Shown: piece by piece, positions 43,115-52,414 of the stretch
Numbering within the stretch: position 1 is the first letter of the stretch
Layout: each line of letters begins with the position of its first letter
From: Caldifermentibacillus hisashii
GTDB taxonomy: Bacteria; Bacillota; Bacilli; Bacillales; Caldibacillaceae
NCBI RefSeq assembly: GCF_027568575.1
Contig: NZ_JANUVP010000018.1
Reading direction: 5' to 3' (one strand)
DNA: 64,000 bases
The notes under the pieces: model-generated
Seen by the model: the letters and a program-made list of their open reading frames with translations, nothing else
Database searches by the model: none
Told to the model about the DNA's origin: nothing
Position numbers and translations under genes: made by a program

Positions 43115-44623
43115 ATGGACGATTCCATTACGAAAAAACCACCTTATGGGATCATAGCGATATTAATGGTCGGAGCATTTATTTCTTTTTTAAATAATAC
43201 ATTTTTGAACGTCGCACTTCCTTCTATTATGAAGGATTTAGATGTAAAAATGTCAACCGTACAATGGCTGACAACGGGATTTATGTTAGTAAACGGAATT
43301 ATGATCCCGACAACTGCTTTTCTAATCCAAAAATACTCTGTCCGCCGTTTATTTTTAACAGCAGTAGGGTTGTTTACGGCAGGGACAATCGTTGGGGCAA
43401 TTGCACCTACCTTTTCAATTTTATTATTGGCACGGATGACCCAAGCATCCGGTTCAGCCATTCTCATGCCATTATTAATGAACGTATTATTGGTTAGCTT
43501 CCCTGTTTCAAGACGGGGTGCTGCAATGGGAACACTTGGGTTAATCTTAACTTTTGCTCCGGCAATTGGACCGACATTATCCGGTTGGATTGTCGAACAT
43601 TTTAACTGGCGTGCATTATTTTATTTAATTGCGCCTATTGCAGGGGCTGTTTGGATTTTTGGTTTTATGATGTTAAGAGATAAAAAGGAAAAAGTTGATA
43701 TTCACTTGGATTTTCTTTCTCTCGTATTATCCACGTTCGGCTTTGGCGGGCTGCTTTACGGCTTCAGTACGGCCGGTAATTCCGGTTGGAATCATGTACA
43801 GGTTTATGCAACTCTAACTGTGGGTGTCGTTTCCTTATTCATTTTTATTTTGCGTCAATCGAAGCTCGAACAACCGATGCTTAACTTCCGTGTATTTCAG
43901 TACCCGATGTTTTCATTGGCTGCTGTTATTACAATGGTTGTAAACATGGCCTTATTCTCCGGATTTATGCTTATACCAATTTATGCTCAGTCGGTCATTG
44001 GACTGACCCCTATGCAGTCCGGATTGATGTTACTTCCTGGAGCCATTATCAACGGTTTGATGTCCCCTGTTACCGGGCGGTTGTTTGATAAATTAGGAGG
44101 ACGAATACTAGCTGTAACGGGATTATCCATTTTAACAATTACCACATACTTCTTTAGTAAATTAACATTTGATACAACATTTACGCATGTAGCCATATTG
44201 CATATTTTTCGGATGTTCGGTATGTCGATGGTTATGATGCCGACATCAACCAATGGATTAAACCAATTACCGCCACGCCTGTACCCGCACGGAACAGCGA
44301 TGAACAATACATTTAACCAAGTATCAGCTGCTATTGGTACGGCATTTTTAATTACCGTTATGTCTAATCGACAAGAAAGCCATGCTGAAGAATTGATGAA
44401 AGCAGCCATGACAAAAGCACACGGGGCATTAACCCCTGAACAAATCGGACATATTCAAATAGAAGCTTTATTGGAAGGGATTAATCATACATTCCTAGTT
44501 TCTACATTTATTATAGTCATCGCATTAGTGCTGGCCTTTTTCATTAAACGTGCCAGACCTATTGAAGAAAAAGACAGAAAACAGAACGATCAATCTTTTC
44601 GTGAGGCAGTTGCCGAGAATTAA
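43115..44623 (+). CDS. DHA2-family MFS multidrug exporter (EmrB/LmrB-like)
   Basis: 502 residues with ~14 hydrophobic helices. FLNNTFLNVALPSIMKDL (~25-42) is the D1-type motif of 14-helix exporters, QWLTTGFMLVNGIMIP follows, and the antiporter motif C is GPTLSGWIVEHFNWRALFYL (~148-168). LmrB/EmrB-type proteins expel lipophilic drugs by proton exchange; the actual substrate is unknown. The ATG at 43115 follows AAAGGAGGAAGG. It is divergently paired with a TetR regulator and ends at a strong terminator. Confidence 0.9.
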   Translation: MDDSITKKPPYGIIAILMVGAFISFLNNTFLNVALPSIMKDLDVKMSTVQWLTTGFMLVNGIMIPTTAFLIQKYSVRRLFLTAVGLFTAGTIVGAIAPTFSILLLARMTQASGSAILMPLLMNVLLVSFPVSRRGAAMGTLGLILTFAPAIGPTLSGWIVEHFNWRALFYLIAPIAGAVWIFGFMMLRDKKEKVDIHLDFLSLVLSTFGFGGLLYGFSTAGNSGWNHVQVYATLTVGVVSLFIFILRQSKLEQPMLNFRVFQYPMFSLAAVITMVVNMALFSGFMLIPIYAQSVIGLTPMQSGLMLLPGAIINGLMSPVTGRLFDKLGGRILAVTGLSILTITTYFFSKLTFDTTFTHVAILHIFRMFGMSMVMMPTSTNGLNQLPPRLYPHGTAMNNTFNQVSAAIGTAFLITVMSNRQESHAEELMKAAMTKAHGALTPEQIGHIQIEALLEGINHTFLVSTFIIVIALVLAFFIKRARPIEEKDRKQNDQSFREAVAEN

Positions 44624-44629
44624 AAAATG

Positions 44630-44676
44630 AGACCATTCTTGATACCTTTATGGGATGTCAAGAACGGTCTTTTTTT
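44630..44676 (+). terminator. Terminator after the DHA2 exporter
   Basis: AGACCATTCTTGA (44630-44642) pairs with TCAAGAACGGTCT (44658-44670), one mismatch, followed by T7. Confidence 0.88.
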
Positions 44677-44762
44677 AGTGCTTGTTTTGTGTTTTTAATA
44701 ACTATGTCAAGAGGAAACGGACGATTTTTTTGGTTTTGCAGCAATCTATACAGATATGCATC

Positions 44763-45392
44763 TTATTCATTAAAAAAATGGGTGACCCGCTGTAAAACTT
44801 GTTCACTACCAATGATTAGGAGAATATCTCCCGGTTGGAATGTCGCAAAAGGCCCCGGAGAAATAATTAATTGCCCGTTTCTTTTCATTCCCACAACAGT
44901 TCCGCCTGTATTTTGCCAAAACTTCACTTCCCCTACGGTTTTACCAATATGCCGACAAGTTTCCGGAATCTCTACTTCTATTGGAATTAAAGGATTTGTA
45001 TTCCGCAACTTCCCGGAATAATCAATGATCTTTTCAATTGTTTCAAATATTTTCTTATCAAGTGTTTCTCTATCTCGTAAATATTCCTTTGTCTTTTTCT
45101 CTAAATCCTTTAAGCTTTCCATATTTGAAAAGCGGTGGATGAACTTATATGCATTTTCTTTTGAAGTGATAACAACACCGCTTCCTTTTGTTGATTTTAC
45201 AATTTCGACATCTTCCAATATTTTAATTGCTTTTCTAATGGTTTCCGGGGAGACATGATATTCACTAGCCAGTGTTGAACGTCCGAATATTTTATCTCCA
45301 ACTTTTAATTCGTCATTGTAAATCCGGTTTGCAATATCAAGCGCAATTCTCTGATAAGCCGGCATTTGAGTTCGTATTTGCATGTCTTTCAT
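44763..45392 (-). CDS. busR: GntR-type repressor with RCK_C (TrkA-C) domain, BusR-like
   Basis: 209 residues. The N-terminal GntR winged helix (~8-75; STLASEYHVSPETIRKAIKIL) is followed by a helical dimer region (~88-128) and a C-terminal RCK_C domain (~132-205; IPETCRHIGKTVGEVKF, PGDILLIIGSEQVL). This two-domain layout is that of BusR of streptococci and lactococci, which binds cyclic di-AMP through RCK_C and then represses a betaine transporter operon. Here it is divergent to an OpuF-type transporter, whose promoter carries a perfect inverted repeat. The functional transfer is by architecture and neighbourhood. Confidence 0.78.
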   Translation of the reverse strand: MKDMQIRTQMPAYQRIALDIANRIYNDELKVGDKIFGRSTLASEYHVSPETIRKAIKILEDVEIVKSTKGSGVVITSKENAYKFIHRFSNMESLKDLEKKTKEYLRDRETLDKKIFETIEKIIDYSGKLRNTNPLIPIEVEIPETCRHIGKTVGEVKFWQNTGGTVVGMKRNGQLIISPGPFATFQPGDILLIIGSEQVLQRVTHFFNE

Positions 45393-45604
45393 CCTTTACA
45401 AAAATCTTTTTGCCTATTTACCCTTATCTTACCATAAAATGAACCTTCCATTCTTTTCATCCTTACTCAAAGGTTTTTTCCGACAGTAGCCACATGTATC
45501 AAATGCTGGGAAAAATGTTATAAAGAAGCTCGCTTTGTCGGAATTCAAATGTTATTGCAGCAAGGGACAGATCCTTCCAAATCATGGGAAAAAAGTATTT
45601 TCCT

Positions 45605-45646
45605 TAGACAAGTAACAATCTATCTGTTATAATTGGATTGTTACTT
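45605..45646 (+). promoter_or_regulatory. Promoter and overlapping inverted repeat of the osmolyte transporter operon
   Basis: -35 TAGACA (45605-45610), 17-base spacer, -10 TATAAT (45628-45633). AAGTAACAATC (45610-45620) and its exact reverse complement (45636-45646) flank the -10 box with a 15-base gap. A repressor bound here would block polymerase; BusR is the likely binder. Confidence 0.72.
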
Positions 45647-45666
45647 TTTTGTTAGGGGGAAATTTA

Positions 45667-46791
45667 ATGATTCGATTTGAAAACATTACGAAACAATATA
45701 ATCAAAAAACAGTTATACGTGATTTCAATCTTGATATTGAGGAAGGACAGCTTGTCGTCTTTATCGGGCCAAGCGGATGCGGGAAAACGACTCTATTAAA
45801 GATGATAAACCGTCTTTTAGAACCGACGAGCGGAAAAATTTATGTCAATGAAAAAGATATTTCGAAACAAGACCCAATTGAGTTAAGAAGAAATATCGGC
45901 TACGTGATTCAAAGTACGGGACTTTTTCCGCATATGACTATTAAGGAAAATTTAGAGTTGATTCCGAAATTGAAGGGGGAAGATTCCGATTCAATTAAAC
46001 GGAAAACGAACGATCTTCTTGAACTGGTTGGTCTGGCACCAGATGAATATTTATACCGATATCCAAGTGAGTTAAGTGGTGGGCAAAAGCAGCGGATCGG
46101 TGTAGCCAGAGCCTTTTCAACAGATTCAGATATTATTCTTATGGATGAGCCGTTCAGTGCATTGGACCCCGTCACAAGAAACTCCTTACAAGACGAATTA
46201 TTTTCCATGCAGAAGGAATTAAATAAAACCATTGTCTTTGTTACCCACGATATGGATGAAGCAATTAAGATTGCTGATAAAATATGCCTCTTGAATGAAG
46301 GTCATATCATCCAATATGATACCCCAGATCAAATATTGAAAAATCCGGCATCAGAATATGTTGAAGAATTTATTGGAAAAAGGCGGGTTTGGAATAATCC
46401 TGAAGTTTTAAAGGCAAAAGACATTATGATTTCAGACCCGGCTAAAGTTTCACCGCGAAGGAACGTTTTTCAAGCCATTGAGATTATGAAAGAAAATAAA
46501 GTGGACAGTTTGTTGGTGACGGATAAACAACAATCTTTAATTGGCCTGGTTACGTTAAAATCAATCCAATTACAAAACCGTGCAACAACGGTTGGAGAAA
46601 TAATGGAGAAAAATATTTTATCCGTAACGGAAGATGAAAATTTGATTACTGTATTACAAATTATGAACGAAAATAAAATCGGCTACCTGCCAGTGGTCAG
46701 TGAAAAAAATCAGCTAACGGGATTAATTACAAGAAGCTCGATCTTGTCCGTATTAAGCGGTCAATTGCTTGATTTGGAGGTGGCATTTTAA
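45667..46791 (+). CDS. Osmolyte (glycine betaine/choline-type) ABC transporter ATPase with CBS pair
   Basis: 374 residues from ATG 45667, seven bases after TAGGGGGA. Walker A GPSGCGKTT (~34-42), Q-loop, signature LSGGQKQRIGVARA (~133-146), Walker B DIILMDEPFSALD and switch His in FVTHD. Two CBS domains follow (~255-370), as in OpuCA/OpuFA; these often sense ionic strength or nucleotides such as c-di-AMP. The next gene overlaps by one base. In Bacillus infantis the same pair is called OpuFA-OpuFB; similar pairs in other Firmicutes (EgtV-EgtU) import ergothioneine, so the substrate is open. Confidence 0.86.
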   Translation: MIRFENITKQYNQKTVIRDFNLDIEEGQLVVFIGPSGCGKTTLLKMINRLLEPTSGKIYVNEKDISKQDPIELRRNIGYVIQSTGLFPHMTIKENLELIPKLKGEDSDSIKRKTNDLLELVGLAPDEYLYRYPSELSGGQKQRIGVARAFSTDSDIILMDEPFSALDPVTRNSLQDELFSMQKELNKTIVFVTHDMDEAIKIADKICLLNEGHIIQYDTPDQILKNPASEYVEEFIGKRRVWNNPEVLKAKDIMISDPAKVSPRRNVFQAIEIMKENKVDSLLVTDKQQSLIGLVTLKSIQLQNRATTVGEIMEKNILSVTEDENLITVLQIMNENKIGYLPVVSEKNQLTGLITRSSILSVLSGQLLDLEVAF

Positions 46792-48368
46792 TGAGTGAGT
46801 TTTTCCAATATGTAGGAAATAATAGTGGGCAAGTTTTAAGTTTATTATGGGAGCATATCTATTTAACAATCTTTTCCGTATTTGTTGCAACGGTAATTGG
46901 TGTACCTTTGGGTATATTTATCTCTAAAAATAAAAATTTAGCAAAACCAATTATTGGGTTTGCTAATGTGATGCAGGCGATACCAAGTCTTGCTTTACTT
47001 GGTTTTCTTATTCCGTTTATCGGTATTGGAAGTACGCCGGCAATTGTGATGGTTGTCTTATACTCATTACTTCCCATCATAAAAAACACTTATACAGGTC
47101 TGGCCAATATTGATAAGGATATACTGGAAGCAGCGAAAGGAATCGGGCTAACAAGCAGGCAAACAATGACGAAAATTCAGTTACCGTTAGCAATGCCGGT
47201 AATTATGGCCGGTATCCGTATTTCGGCTGTGACGGCGGTCGGATTAATGACGATTGCAGCTTTCGTTGGTGCCGGTGGTTTAGGTTATCTCGTTTTTTCC
47301 GGTGTCTCATCAGTTGACAATAATATGATTTTGGCCGGTGCAATCCCTGCCTGTATTTTAGCTTTAATTATTGATTATCTAATCGGAAAAATTGAAAATG
47401 GGATATCTTATACAAATAATATTGGAAACAACAAAACTGCCGCAAAGAGGACAGAAAAGAAATCTAAAAAGAAAGGCTTAATAGTAACTGCGATTGTTTT
47501 TGTCCTTTTATTAAGTGCCGGCGTTGGTTATTCCATGATGAATAAAAAAGATTCGATTGTCATCGGCTCGAAAAATTTTAGTGAGCAAATGATTTTAGGT
47601 AATATGTTGGCCGATTTAATTGAGGAAAAAACGGATTTGGACGTGGAAAGAAAATTAAATCTCGGTGGAACCCAAGTTGTCTTTAATGCGATTAACAGCG
47701 GGGAAATTGATATGTATGTTGAATACACTGGGACAGGATTGATTAATCTTTTGAAAAAGGAACTGGTGAATGATCCTGATGAGGTGTACAAAATTGTTCA
47801 AAAGAATTTTAACGAGAAATATGATTTGAAAATTTTACAGCCGCTCGGTTTCAATAACACTTATACATTGGCGGTAAAACCGGAAACGGCGGAACAATAC
47901 GGATTAAAAACGTTTTCTGATCTCGCCAAGGTTAGTGACCAGTTGGTATTGGGCGGAACGATTGAATTTACAAACCGTGTGGATGGTTTAAAAGGTCTCA
48001 GTGAAAAATATAATATGGACTTTAAAAGTGTTGAAGCGGTCGATGGCGGTTTGCGCTATACAGCAATCAATAATAATCGAGCAGATGTGATCGATGCATT
48101 TTCAACGGATGGACTTTTAGAGGAATTCAAGCTAACTGTATTGGAAGATGACCAACACTTTTTCCCGCCATATTACGCAGTTCCAGTTATTAAAGAGGAA
48201 ACATTAAAAGAGCATCCTGAATTGGAGGAAGTTCTTAATCTCCTTAGCGGGAAATTAACGGATGAAAAAATGCGGGAACTGAATTATAAGGTAGATAGTT
48301 TAAATGAATCACCTGAAAAAGTAGCCAAAGACTTTTTAATCGAAGCGGGTTTGATTGATAATAAATAA
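46791..48368 (+). CDS. Osmolyte ABC transporter permease fused to its substrate-binding domain (OpuFB/EgtU-like)
   Basis: 525 residues. The N-terminal permease part (~1-205; six helices, EAAKGIGLTSRQTMTKIQLPLAMPVI is the EAA loop) is joined by a basic linker to a further helix (~228-247). A complete OpuAC-type binding domain follows (~252-525; VIGSKNFSEQMILGNMLADLIE at its start, EYTGTGL, and a C-terminal lobe). So permease and receptor are one chain, with the receptor tethered outside the cell. It starts ATG 46791, overlapping the ATPase stop. Betaine/choline-type osmolytes fit the BusR neighbour; ergothioneine is the alternative. Confidence 0.86.
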   Translation: MSEFFQYVGNNSGQVLSLLWEHIYLTIFSVFVATVIGVPLGIFISKNKNLAKPIIGFANVMQAIPSLALLGFLIPFIGIGSTPAIVMVVLYSLLPIIKNTYTGLANIDKDILEAAKGIGLTSRQTMTKIQLPLAMPVIMAGIRISAVTAVGLMTIAAFVGAGGLGYLVFSGVSSVDNNMILAGAIPACILALIIDYLIGKIENGISYTNNIGNNKTAAKRTEKKSKKKGLIVTAIVFVLLLSAGVGYSMMNKKDSIVIGSKNFSEQMILGNMLADLIEEKTDLDVERKLNLGGTQVVFNAINSGEIDMYVEYTGTGLINLLKKELVNDPDEVYKIVQKNFNEKYDLKILQPLGFNNTYTLAVKPETAEQYGLKTFSDLAKVSDQLVLGGTIEFTNRVDGLKGLSEKYNMDFKSVEAVDGGLRYTAINNNRADVIDAFSTDGLLEEFKLTVLEDDQHFFPPYYAVPVIKEETLKEHPELEEVLNLLSGKLTDEKMRELNYKVDSLNESPEKVAKDFLIEAGLIDNK

Positions 48369-48379
48369 TTTGGAAAACA

Positions 48380-48431
48380 GGTATTTCTATCGAGAACATA
48401 GGCATGGATGTTCCAATAGAAATGCCTTTTT
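48380..48431 (+). terminator. Terminator of the osmolyte transporter operon
   Basis: GGTATTTCTAT (48380-48390) pairs with ATAGAAATGCC (48416-48426), one G-T, with an inner GAACAT/ATGTTC stem; T5 follows. Confidence 0.85.
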
Positions 48432-48446
48432 CATTTTATTATAAAA

Positions 48447-48605
48447 TTATTGAATTGCCAGGATTTTTATTTTTACTGTAAATGTTTCATCTTTATGGAT
48501 AAAATCGAGGAAGCCATCATGTTTTTTTACAATGTCTTGGATAAGTTTCGTCCCAACTCCTTCATGTCCGGCACCTTTTGTTGTGTTTTCATATGTAACA
48601 AACAA
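48447..48605 (-). pseudogene. Remnant of a GHKL-type sensor kinase C-terminus
   Basis: The minus strand encodes ~50 residues ending at TAA 48447-48449. They include ENTTKGAGHEGVGTKLIQ and IVKKHDGFLDF...FTVKIKI, the layout of the last ATP-binding motif (GxGHG-like) and final strand of GHKL histidine kinases. No start codon or N-terminal part is present; an in-frame TAG lies just upstream. It is a decayed fragment. Confidence 0.55.
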
Positions 48606-48664
48606 CTAAGTGCCCAGTAACAAATGTTTTGCAAAATATTCACCTTTTAATTGTATTCTTGTAA

Positions 48665-48862
48665 GGGGAAATAGCGGCTTTTTCCGCAAGCATTGAAAGC
48701 GGGGATAAGGCTACGATTACTCTGATTGGAAACTCATTTAGTCAAAATTCTTCTACTTTGATGACATTAGTAACGAATGCTTTTTCTTCGTATGAAAAGA
48801 TGATTGTTTCAAGCAGATTGGAACAAACCGGTACTGATCCGAATTTTGTTTTTGAAAGATAA
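48665..48862 (+). pseudogene. Unrecognised coding remnant
   Basis: A plus-strand frame of ~65 codons, bounded upstream by TAA 48662-48664 and ending at TAA 48860-48862, has protein-like composition (IESGDKATITLIGNSF, then LVTNAFSSYEKMIVSS, then TGTDPNFVFER). There is no start codon or ribosome site. I do not recognise the family. Together with the kinase fragment on the other strand it marks a region of gene decay. Confidence 0.35.
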
Positions 48863-48904
48863 GTGGGTGATGAGCTAAGTTTTTCATTAAAAATAAAGTG
48901 GTAC

Positions 48905-48941
48905 AAAAAGACCTTGGTCATGTCCTGATCAAGGTCTTTTA
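48905..48941. terminator. Terminator at the end of the aldo/keto reductase gene
   Basis: AAAGACCTTG (48907-48916) and CAAGGTCTTT (48930-48939) form a perfect 10-bp stem. Both sides carry suitable T-runs; leftward use for the gene at 48953 is expected. Confidence 0.85.
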
Positions 48942-48952
48942 TTTTGAATAAC

Positions 48953-49885
48953 TCATTGAAAAATCTCACCAATCCGTACAATTTCATCTTCCGTTAATTG
49001 TACATCCAATGTTTTGAGGTTGGATAGGACTTGTTCCGGTTTTTTGGCGCCCGGGATGATTGCATCAATTCCGGCTTGGGCCAGGTACCAAGCAAGGACA
49101 ACGTGGGCGACTTCAGCATTTTTCGCTTCGGCAATTGGCCGCAATTGTTCAACTTTCTCCAAATTGCGAATAAATGCTTCACCTTGGAAATGCGGTTTTT
49201 TGGCACGTAAATCATTGAATACCATATCCTTTGTATACTTTCCCGCAAGTAAACCGGATGCGAGAGGAAAATATGGGATAAAGGAAATTTGGTTTTCAAT
49301 TGTATAAGGGAATATTTCTTTTTCAGCACTGCGATTTAGCAAATTATATTCACCTTGAAAAACATCAACATAGCCATCTTTATTTGCTTCTTTTAATTGC
49401 TCCAACGAAAAATTAGAAACACCGATGGCACGAATTTTTCCTTCATCCTTCAATTCTTTTAAAGCACCGACTGCTTCATATTTCGGTGTATGTTCATCCG
49501 GATAATGAATATAAAATAAGTCTATGTAATCAGTTTTAAGTCTCAACAAACTATCCTCTACCGATTGTTTTAAAAACGTTGGTGAATTATCAAAAACAAC
49601 TTTATTATCGACAAATTTATGAGCAGCTTTTGTTGCTATGACTGCTTCTTGACGGTTCCCCATTTCTTGAATAACTTCACCGATTAATTCTTCGGAACGT
49701 TTCGGTCCGTAAATAAAAGCAGTATCCAGAAAATTCATCCCGTGCGTTAATGCGGTTTGAACAACTTCTTTTCCAACTTCTTCATCTAAATTTGGATACA
49801 GATTATGACCGCCGACTGCATTCGTCCCAAGACCAATCGGATTAACATATAAATCAGATTTCCCCAATTTAACATGAATAGACAT
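48953..49885 (-). CDS. Aldo/keto reductase, IolS-like
   Basis: 310 residues from ATG 49885, ten bases after AGGAG (GTG 49891 is closer to it and also possible). NADPH-dependent reductase of aldehydes or ketones; TIM barrel. The tetrad region includes DTAFIYGPKRSEELIG (Asp and Tyr, ~52-67), KAAHKF (Lys) and FYIHYPDEHTP (His). GVSNFSLEQLKEAN and IPGAKKPEQVLSN bind the nucleotide. The sequence is close to B. subtilis IolS (AKR11 group), whose physiological substrate is not settled. No inositol genes are nearby, so the name is not transferred. Confidence 0.88.
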   Translation of the reverse strand: MSIHVKLGKSDLYVNPIGLGTNAVGGHNLYPNLDEEVGKEVVQTALTHGMNFLDTAFIYGPKRSEELIGEVIQEMGNRQEAVIATKAAHKFVDNKVVFDNSPTFLKQSVEDSLLRLKTDYIDLFYIHYPDEHTPKYEAVGALKELKDEGKIRAIGVSNFSLEQLKEANKDGYVDVFQGEYNLLNRSAEKEIFPYTIENQISFIPYFPLASGLLAGKYTKDMVFNDLRAKKPHFQGEAFIRNLEKVEQLRPIAEAKNAEVAHVVLAWYLAQAGIDAIIPGAKKPEQVLSNLKTLDVQLTEDEIVRIGEIFQ

Positions 49886-50057
49886 TGCCACATTTCTCCT
49901 TTCTTTAAAAAACTGCCCTTTTATTACGTTTATGATAACACAATGAGATTAATTTTGGAAAATTGTGGGTTATCCCTTTTTATTTATAATGGTTTCATTT
50001 CATTGTAATTATAGATTATAATATATATAATATATAACTGTTTAAGGGGTGAATGGT

Positions 50058-50507
50058 TTGAATGTGGATGAATTTAAATTTTCTATTTTAAATTATTCGA
50101 GAAAAATAAATGACCATCTTACCGCTTCATTAAATAAAACCGGACTCGAGTTTGGTTTGACCGGCATGCAAGTGATTTTATTGTTGAAATTATTTAAGGA
50201 TGGGACGACAACGATTGGAAATTTGGCAGAACATACTCGTGTAGCCGGAGCAAATATTTCATCAATGTGTAAAAAATTAGAGCAAAAAGGATTTTTGACA
50301 AGAAATAGGGATAAACGAGATGAAAGAATCGTTAATATATCTTTAACTGACAAAGGATTATCCGTTATGAGCGAAATCGATCAGATCTTTGAAGAAAAAA
50401 TTCAATCCATCTTATCCGGGGAAAAACAGGAAACTTTGGATGCAATTATCAAAGGCCTAAAATTATTGGATATTTTATTTGAAAAGATAGAAATAGGGAA
50501 TAAATAA
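50058..50507 (+). CDS. MarR family transcription regulator
   Basis: 149 residues from TTG 50058, seven bases after AAGGGGTG; GTG 50049 overlaps the site and GTG 50064 is also possible. The winged helix is typical: GNLAEHTRVAGANISSMCKKLEQKGFLTR (~53-82) with the DKRDERIVNISLTDKG wing (~85-100). It lies 21 bases before an FtsH-like protease gene and is surely co-transcribed with it. The AT-only stretch at ~50014-50037 holds the promoter and maybe its own operator. The ligand is unknown. Confidence 0.85.
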   Translation: MNVDEFKFSILNYSRKINDHLTASLNKTGLEFGLTGMQVILLLKLFKDGTTTIGNLAEHTRVAGANISSMCKKLEQKGFLTRNRDKRDERIVNISLTDKGLSVMSEIDQIFEEKIQSILSGEKQETLDAIIKGLKLLDILFEKIEIGNK

Positions 50508-50528
50508 ATTGAACAACAAGTTGGAGGA

Positions 50529-52367
50529 ATGAAAGTGAAAGAAGTAAAACCGCCGAAAAAATCTTATTTATACTATTACGGTATAATTTTATTAGTCATC
50601 ATTTTATTGAATGCCTTTGTATTTCCAACGATATCCGGTCGATATGTCAAAGATGTTGATTACAGTACCTTTTTAGATATGGTTGAAAATAATCAAGTAG
50701 CTGAAGTGGAAATTGAAAACAACTATATTAACTTTGTACCGAAAGATGCAAATGATAAAAAAATGTATCGTACCGGGGTAATTGAAGACCCTGATTTAGT
50801 CGATCGCCTGCATGATGCAAATGTGAAATTTACAAAAATCGTTCCGCGGGAGCTTTCTCCGTTAATGACATTTTTAATTTCTTGGATTTTACCTTTATTG
50901 ATTTTTATTTTAATCGGACGTTATCTTTCAAAAAAATTAGGTGACCGATTAGGTGCAGGTGGAGCGAGTCCGATGACATTCGGGAAAAGTAACGCAAAAA
51001 TTTATGTAGAAGCTCAGACAGGAATTACCTTTGCTGATGTCGCCGGGCAAGATGAGGCAAAAGAAGCCTTACAAGAAATTGTTGACTTTTTGCATAATCC
51101 GTCCAAATACAAAGATATCGGCGCAAAAATTCCTAAAGGGGCACTGCTTGTCGGACCGCCGGGAACAGGGAAGACGTTACTGGCAAAAGCGGTGGCAGGT
51201 GAATCGAAAGTTCCGTTCTTTTCTATTTCCGGTTCTGAGTTTGTTGAAATGTTTGTCGGTATGGGTGCAGCTCGTGTTCGTGACTTGTTTAAACAAGCAA
51301 CCGAGAAAGCGCCATGTATCGTGTTTATTGACGAAATTGATACGATCGGGAAAAGCCGGAATGCCGGTGGTTACGGTGGTAATGATGAACGGGAGCAGAC
51401 GCTAAACCAATTGTTGACCGAGATGGATGGTTTTGATCCGGATAAAGGTGTCGTTATATTGGCGGCAACAAACAGACCGGAAACTTTAGATAAAGCGTTA
51501 CTCAGACCGGGCCGATTTGACCGGCGAGTCCCGGTTGAATTACCGGATTTACGCGGTCGGGAAGCAATTTTAAGAGTTCATGCGAAAAAAGTAAAAATGG
51601 CCGGTGACGTCGACTTGAATGCAATTGCTCGTGCGACACCCGGGGCATCAGGTGCCGATTTGGCCAATATTATTAATGAAGCGGCATTGCGTGCGGTAAA
51701 ATTCGGCAGAAACATCGTTGCCCAGGAAGATTTGGAAGAATCGGTTGAGGTCGTTATTGCCGGTTATCAACGGAAAAATGCAGTATTGTCAACGAAAGAT
51801 AAATTACGAATTGCGTACCATGAAGTTGGACATGCCCTAGTTGCAGCCAAACAAACACATACGGCTCCGGTGCATAAGATTACGATAATCCCCCGGACGT
51901 CCGGTGCCCTTGGCTATACAATGCAAGTGGAACAAGATGAGCAAGTATTAATGAGTAAAGAGCAGGCTCTGGATAAAATAACAACCTTCATGGGTGGCCG
52001 GGCTGCTGAAGAAATTATTTTCAGTTCGATCACATCCGGTGCATCCAATGATATTGAACAAGCGACTAAAATTGCCCGGGCGATGGTTACTCGCTTCGGT
52101 ATGAGTGAAAAATTTGATATGATGGCTCTTGAAACGGTGAACAATCCGTATTTAGGAGGAGATACCACGTTACTGGTCTCCTCGGAAACAGCGGCAAAAA
52201 TTGATGAAGAAGTATTGTCGATTATTAAATCATGTCATGAAAAAGCCATTCAAATTTTAGAAGATAATAAAGATAAGCTCCATGAAATTACGAAATATTT
52301 ATTTGAAAAAGAAACCATTACCGGTGAAGAGTTTATGGATATTTTGACGGGAAAAACAACCGCATAA
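50529..52367 (+). CDS. FtsH-like membrane AAA+ zinc protease (second-copy type)
   Basis: 612 residues. Two N-terminal helices (~14-32 and ~113-136) flank a small extracytoplasmic domain. Walker A GPPGTGKT is at 209-216, Walker B IVFIDEID, second-region-of-homology ATNRPETLDKALLRPGRFDR, and the zinc site HEVGH at 431-435 (HEAGH in most FtsH). The protein lacks the long acidic tail of housekeeping FtsH. The housekeeping copy normally lies near tilS-hpt, so this is probably a paralogue, under the MarR regulator encoded 21 bases upstream. It would degrade particular membrane proteins under some signal. Confidence 0.9.
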   Translation: MKVKEVKPPKKSYLYYYGIILLVIILLNAFVFPTISGRYVKDVDYSTFLDMVENNQVAEVEIENNYINFVPKDANDKKMYRTGVIEDPDLVDRLHDANVKFTKIVPRELSPLMTFLISWILPLLIFILIGRYLSKKLGDRLGAGGASPMTFGKSNAKIYVEAQTGITFADVAGQDEAKEALQEIVDFLHNPSKYKDIGAKIPKGALLVGPPGTGKTLLAKAVAGESKVPFFSISGSEFVEMFVGMGAARVRDLFKQATEKAPCIVFIDEIDTIGKSRNAGGYGGNDEREQTLNQLLTEMDGFDPDKGVVILAATNRPETLDKALLRPGRFDRRVPVELPDLRGREAILRVHAKKVKMAGDVDLNAIARATPGASGADLANIINEAALRAVKFGRNIVAQEDLEESVEVVIAGYQRKNAVLSTKDKLRIAYHEVGHALVAAKQTHTAPVHKITIIPRTSGALGYTMQVEQDEQVLMSKEQALDKITTFMGGRAAEEIIFSSITSGASNDIEQATKIARAMVTRFGMSEKFDMMALETVNNPYLGGDTTLLVSSETAAKIDEEVLSIIKSCHEKAIQILEDNKDKLHEITKYLFEKETITGEEFMDILTGKTTA

Positions 52368-52377
52368 AAAGAAATCA

Positions 52378-52414
52378 GGGGGACTTCTATCCATTTTGGA
52401 CAAAAGTCCCCTTT
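52378..52414 (+). terminator. Terminator after the FtsH-like gene
   Basis: GGGGACTT pairs with AAGTCCCC (52404-52411), with an inner TCC/GGA pairing; TTT follows. Confidence 0.75.
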
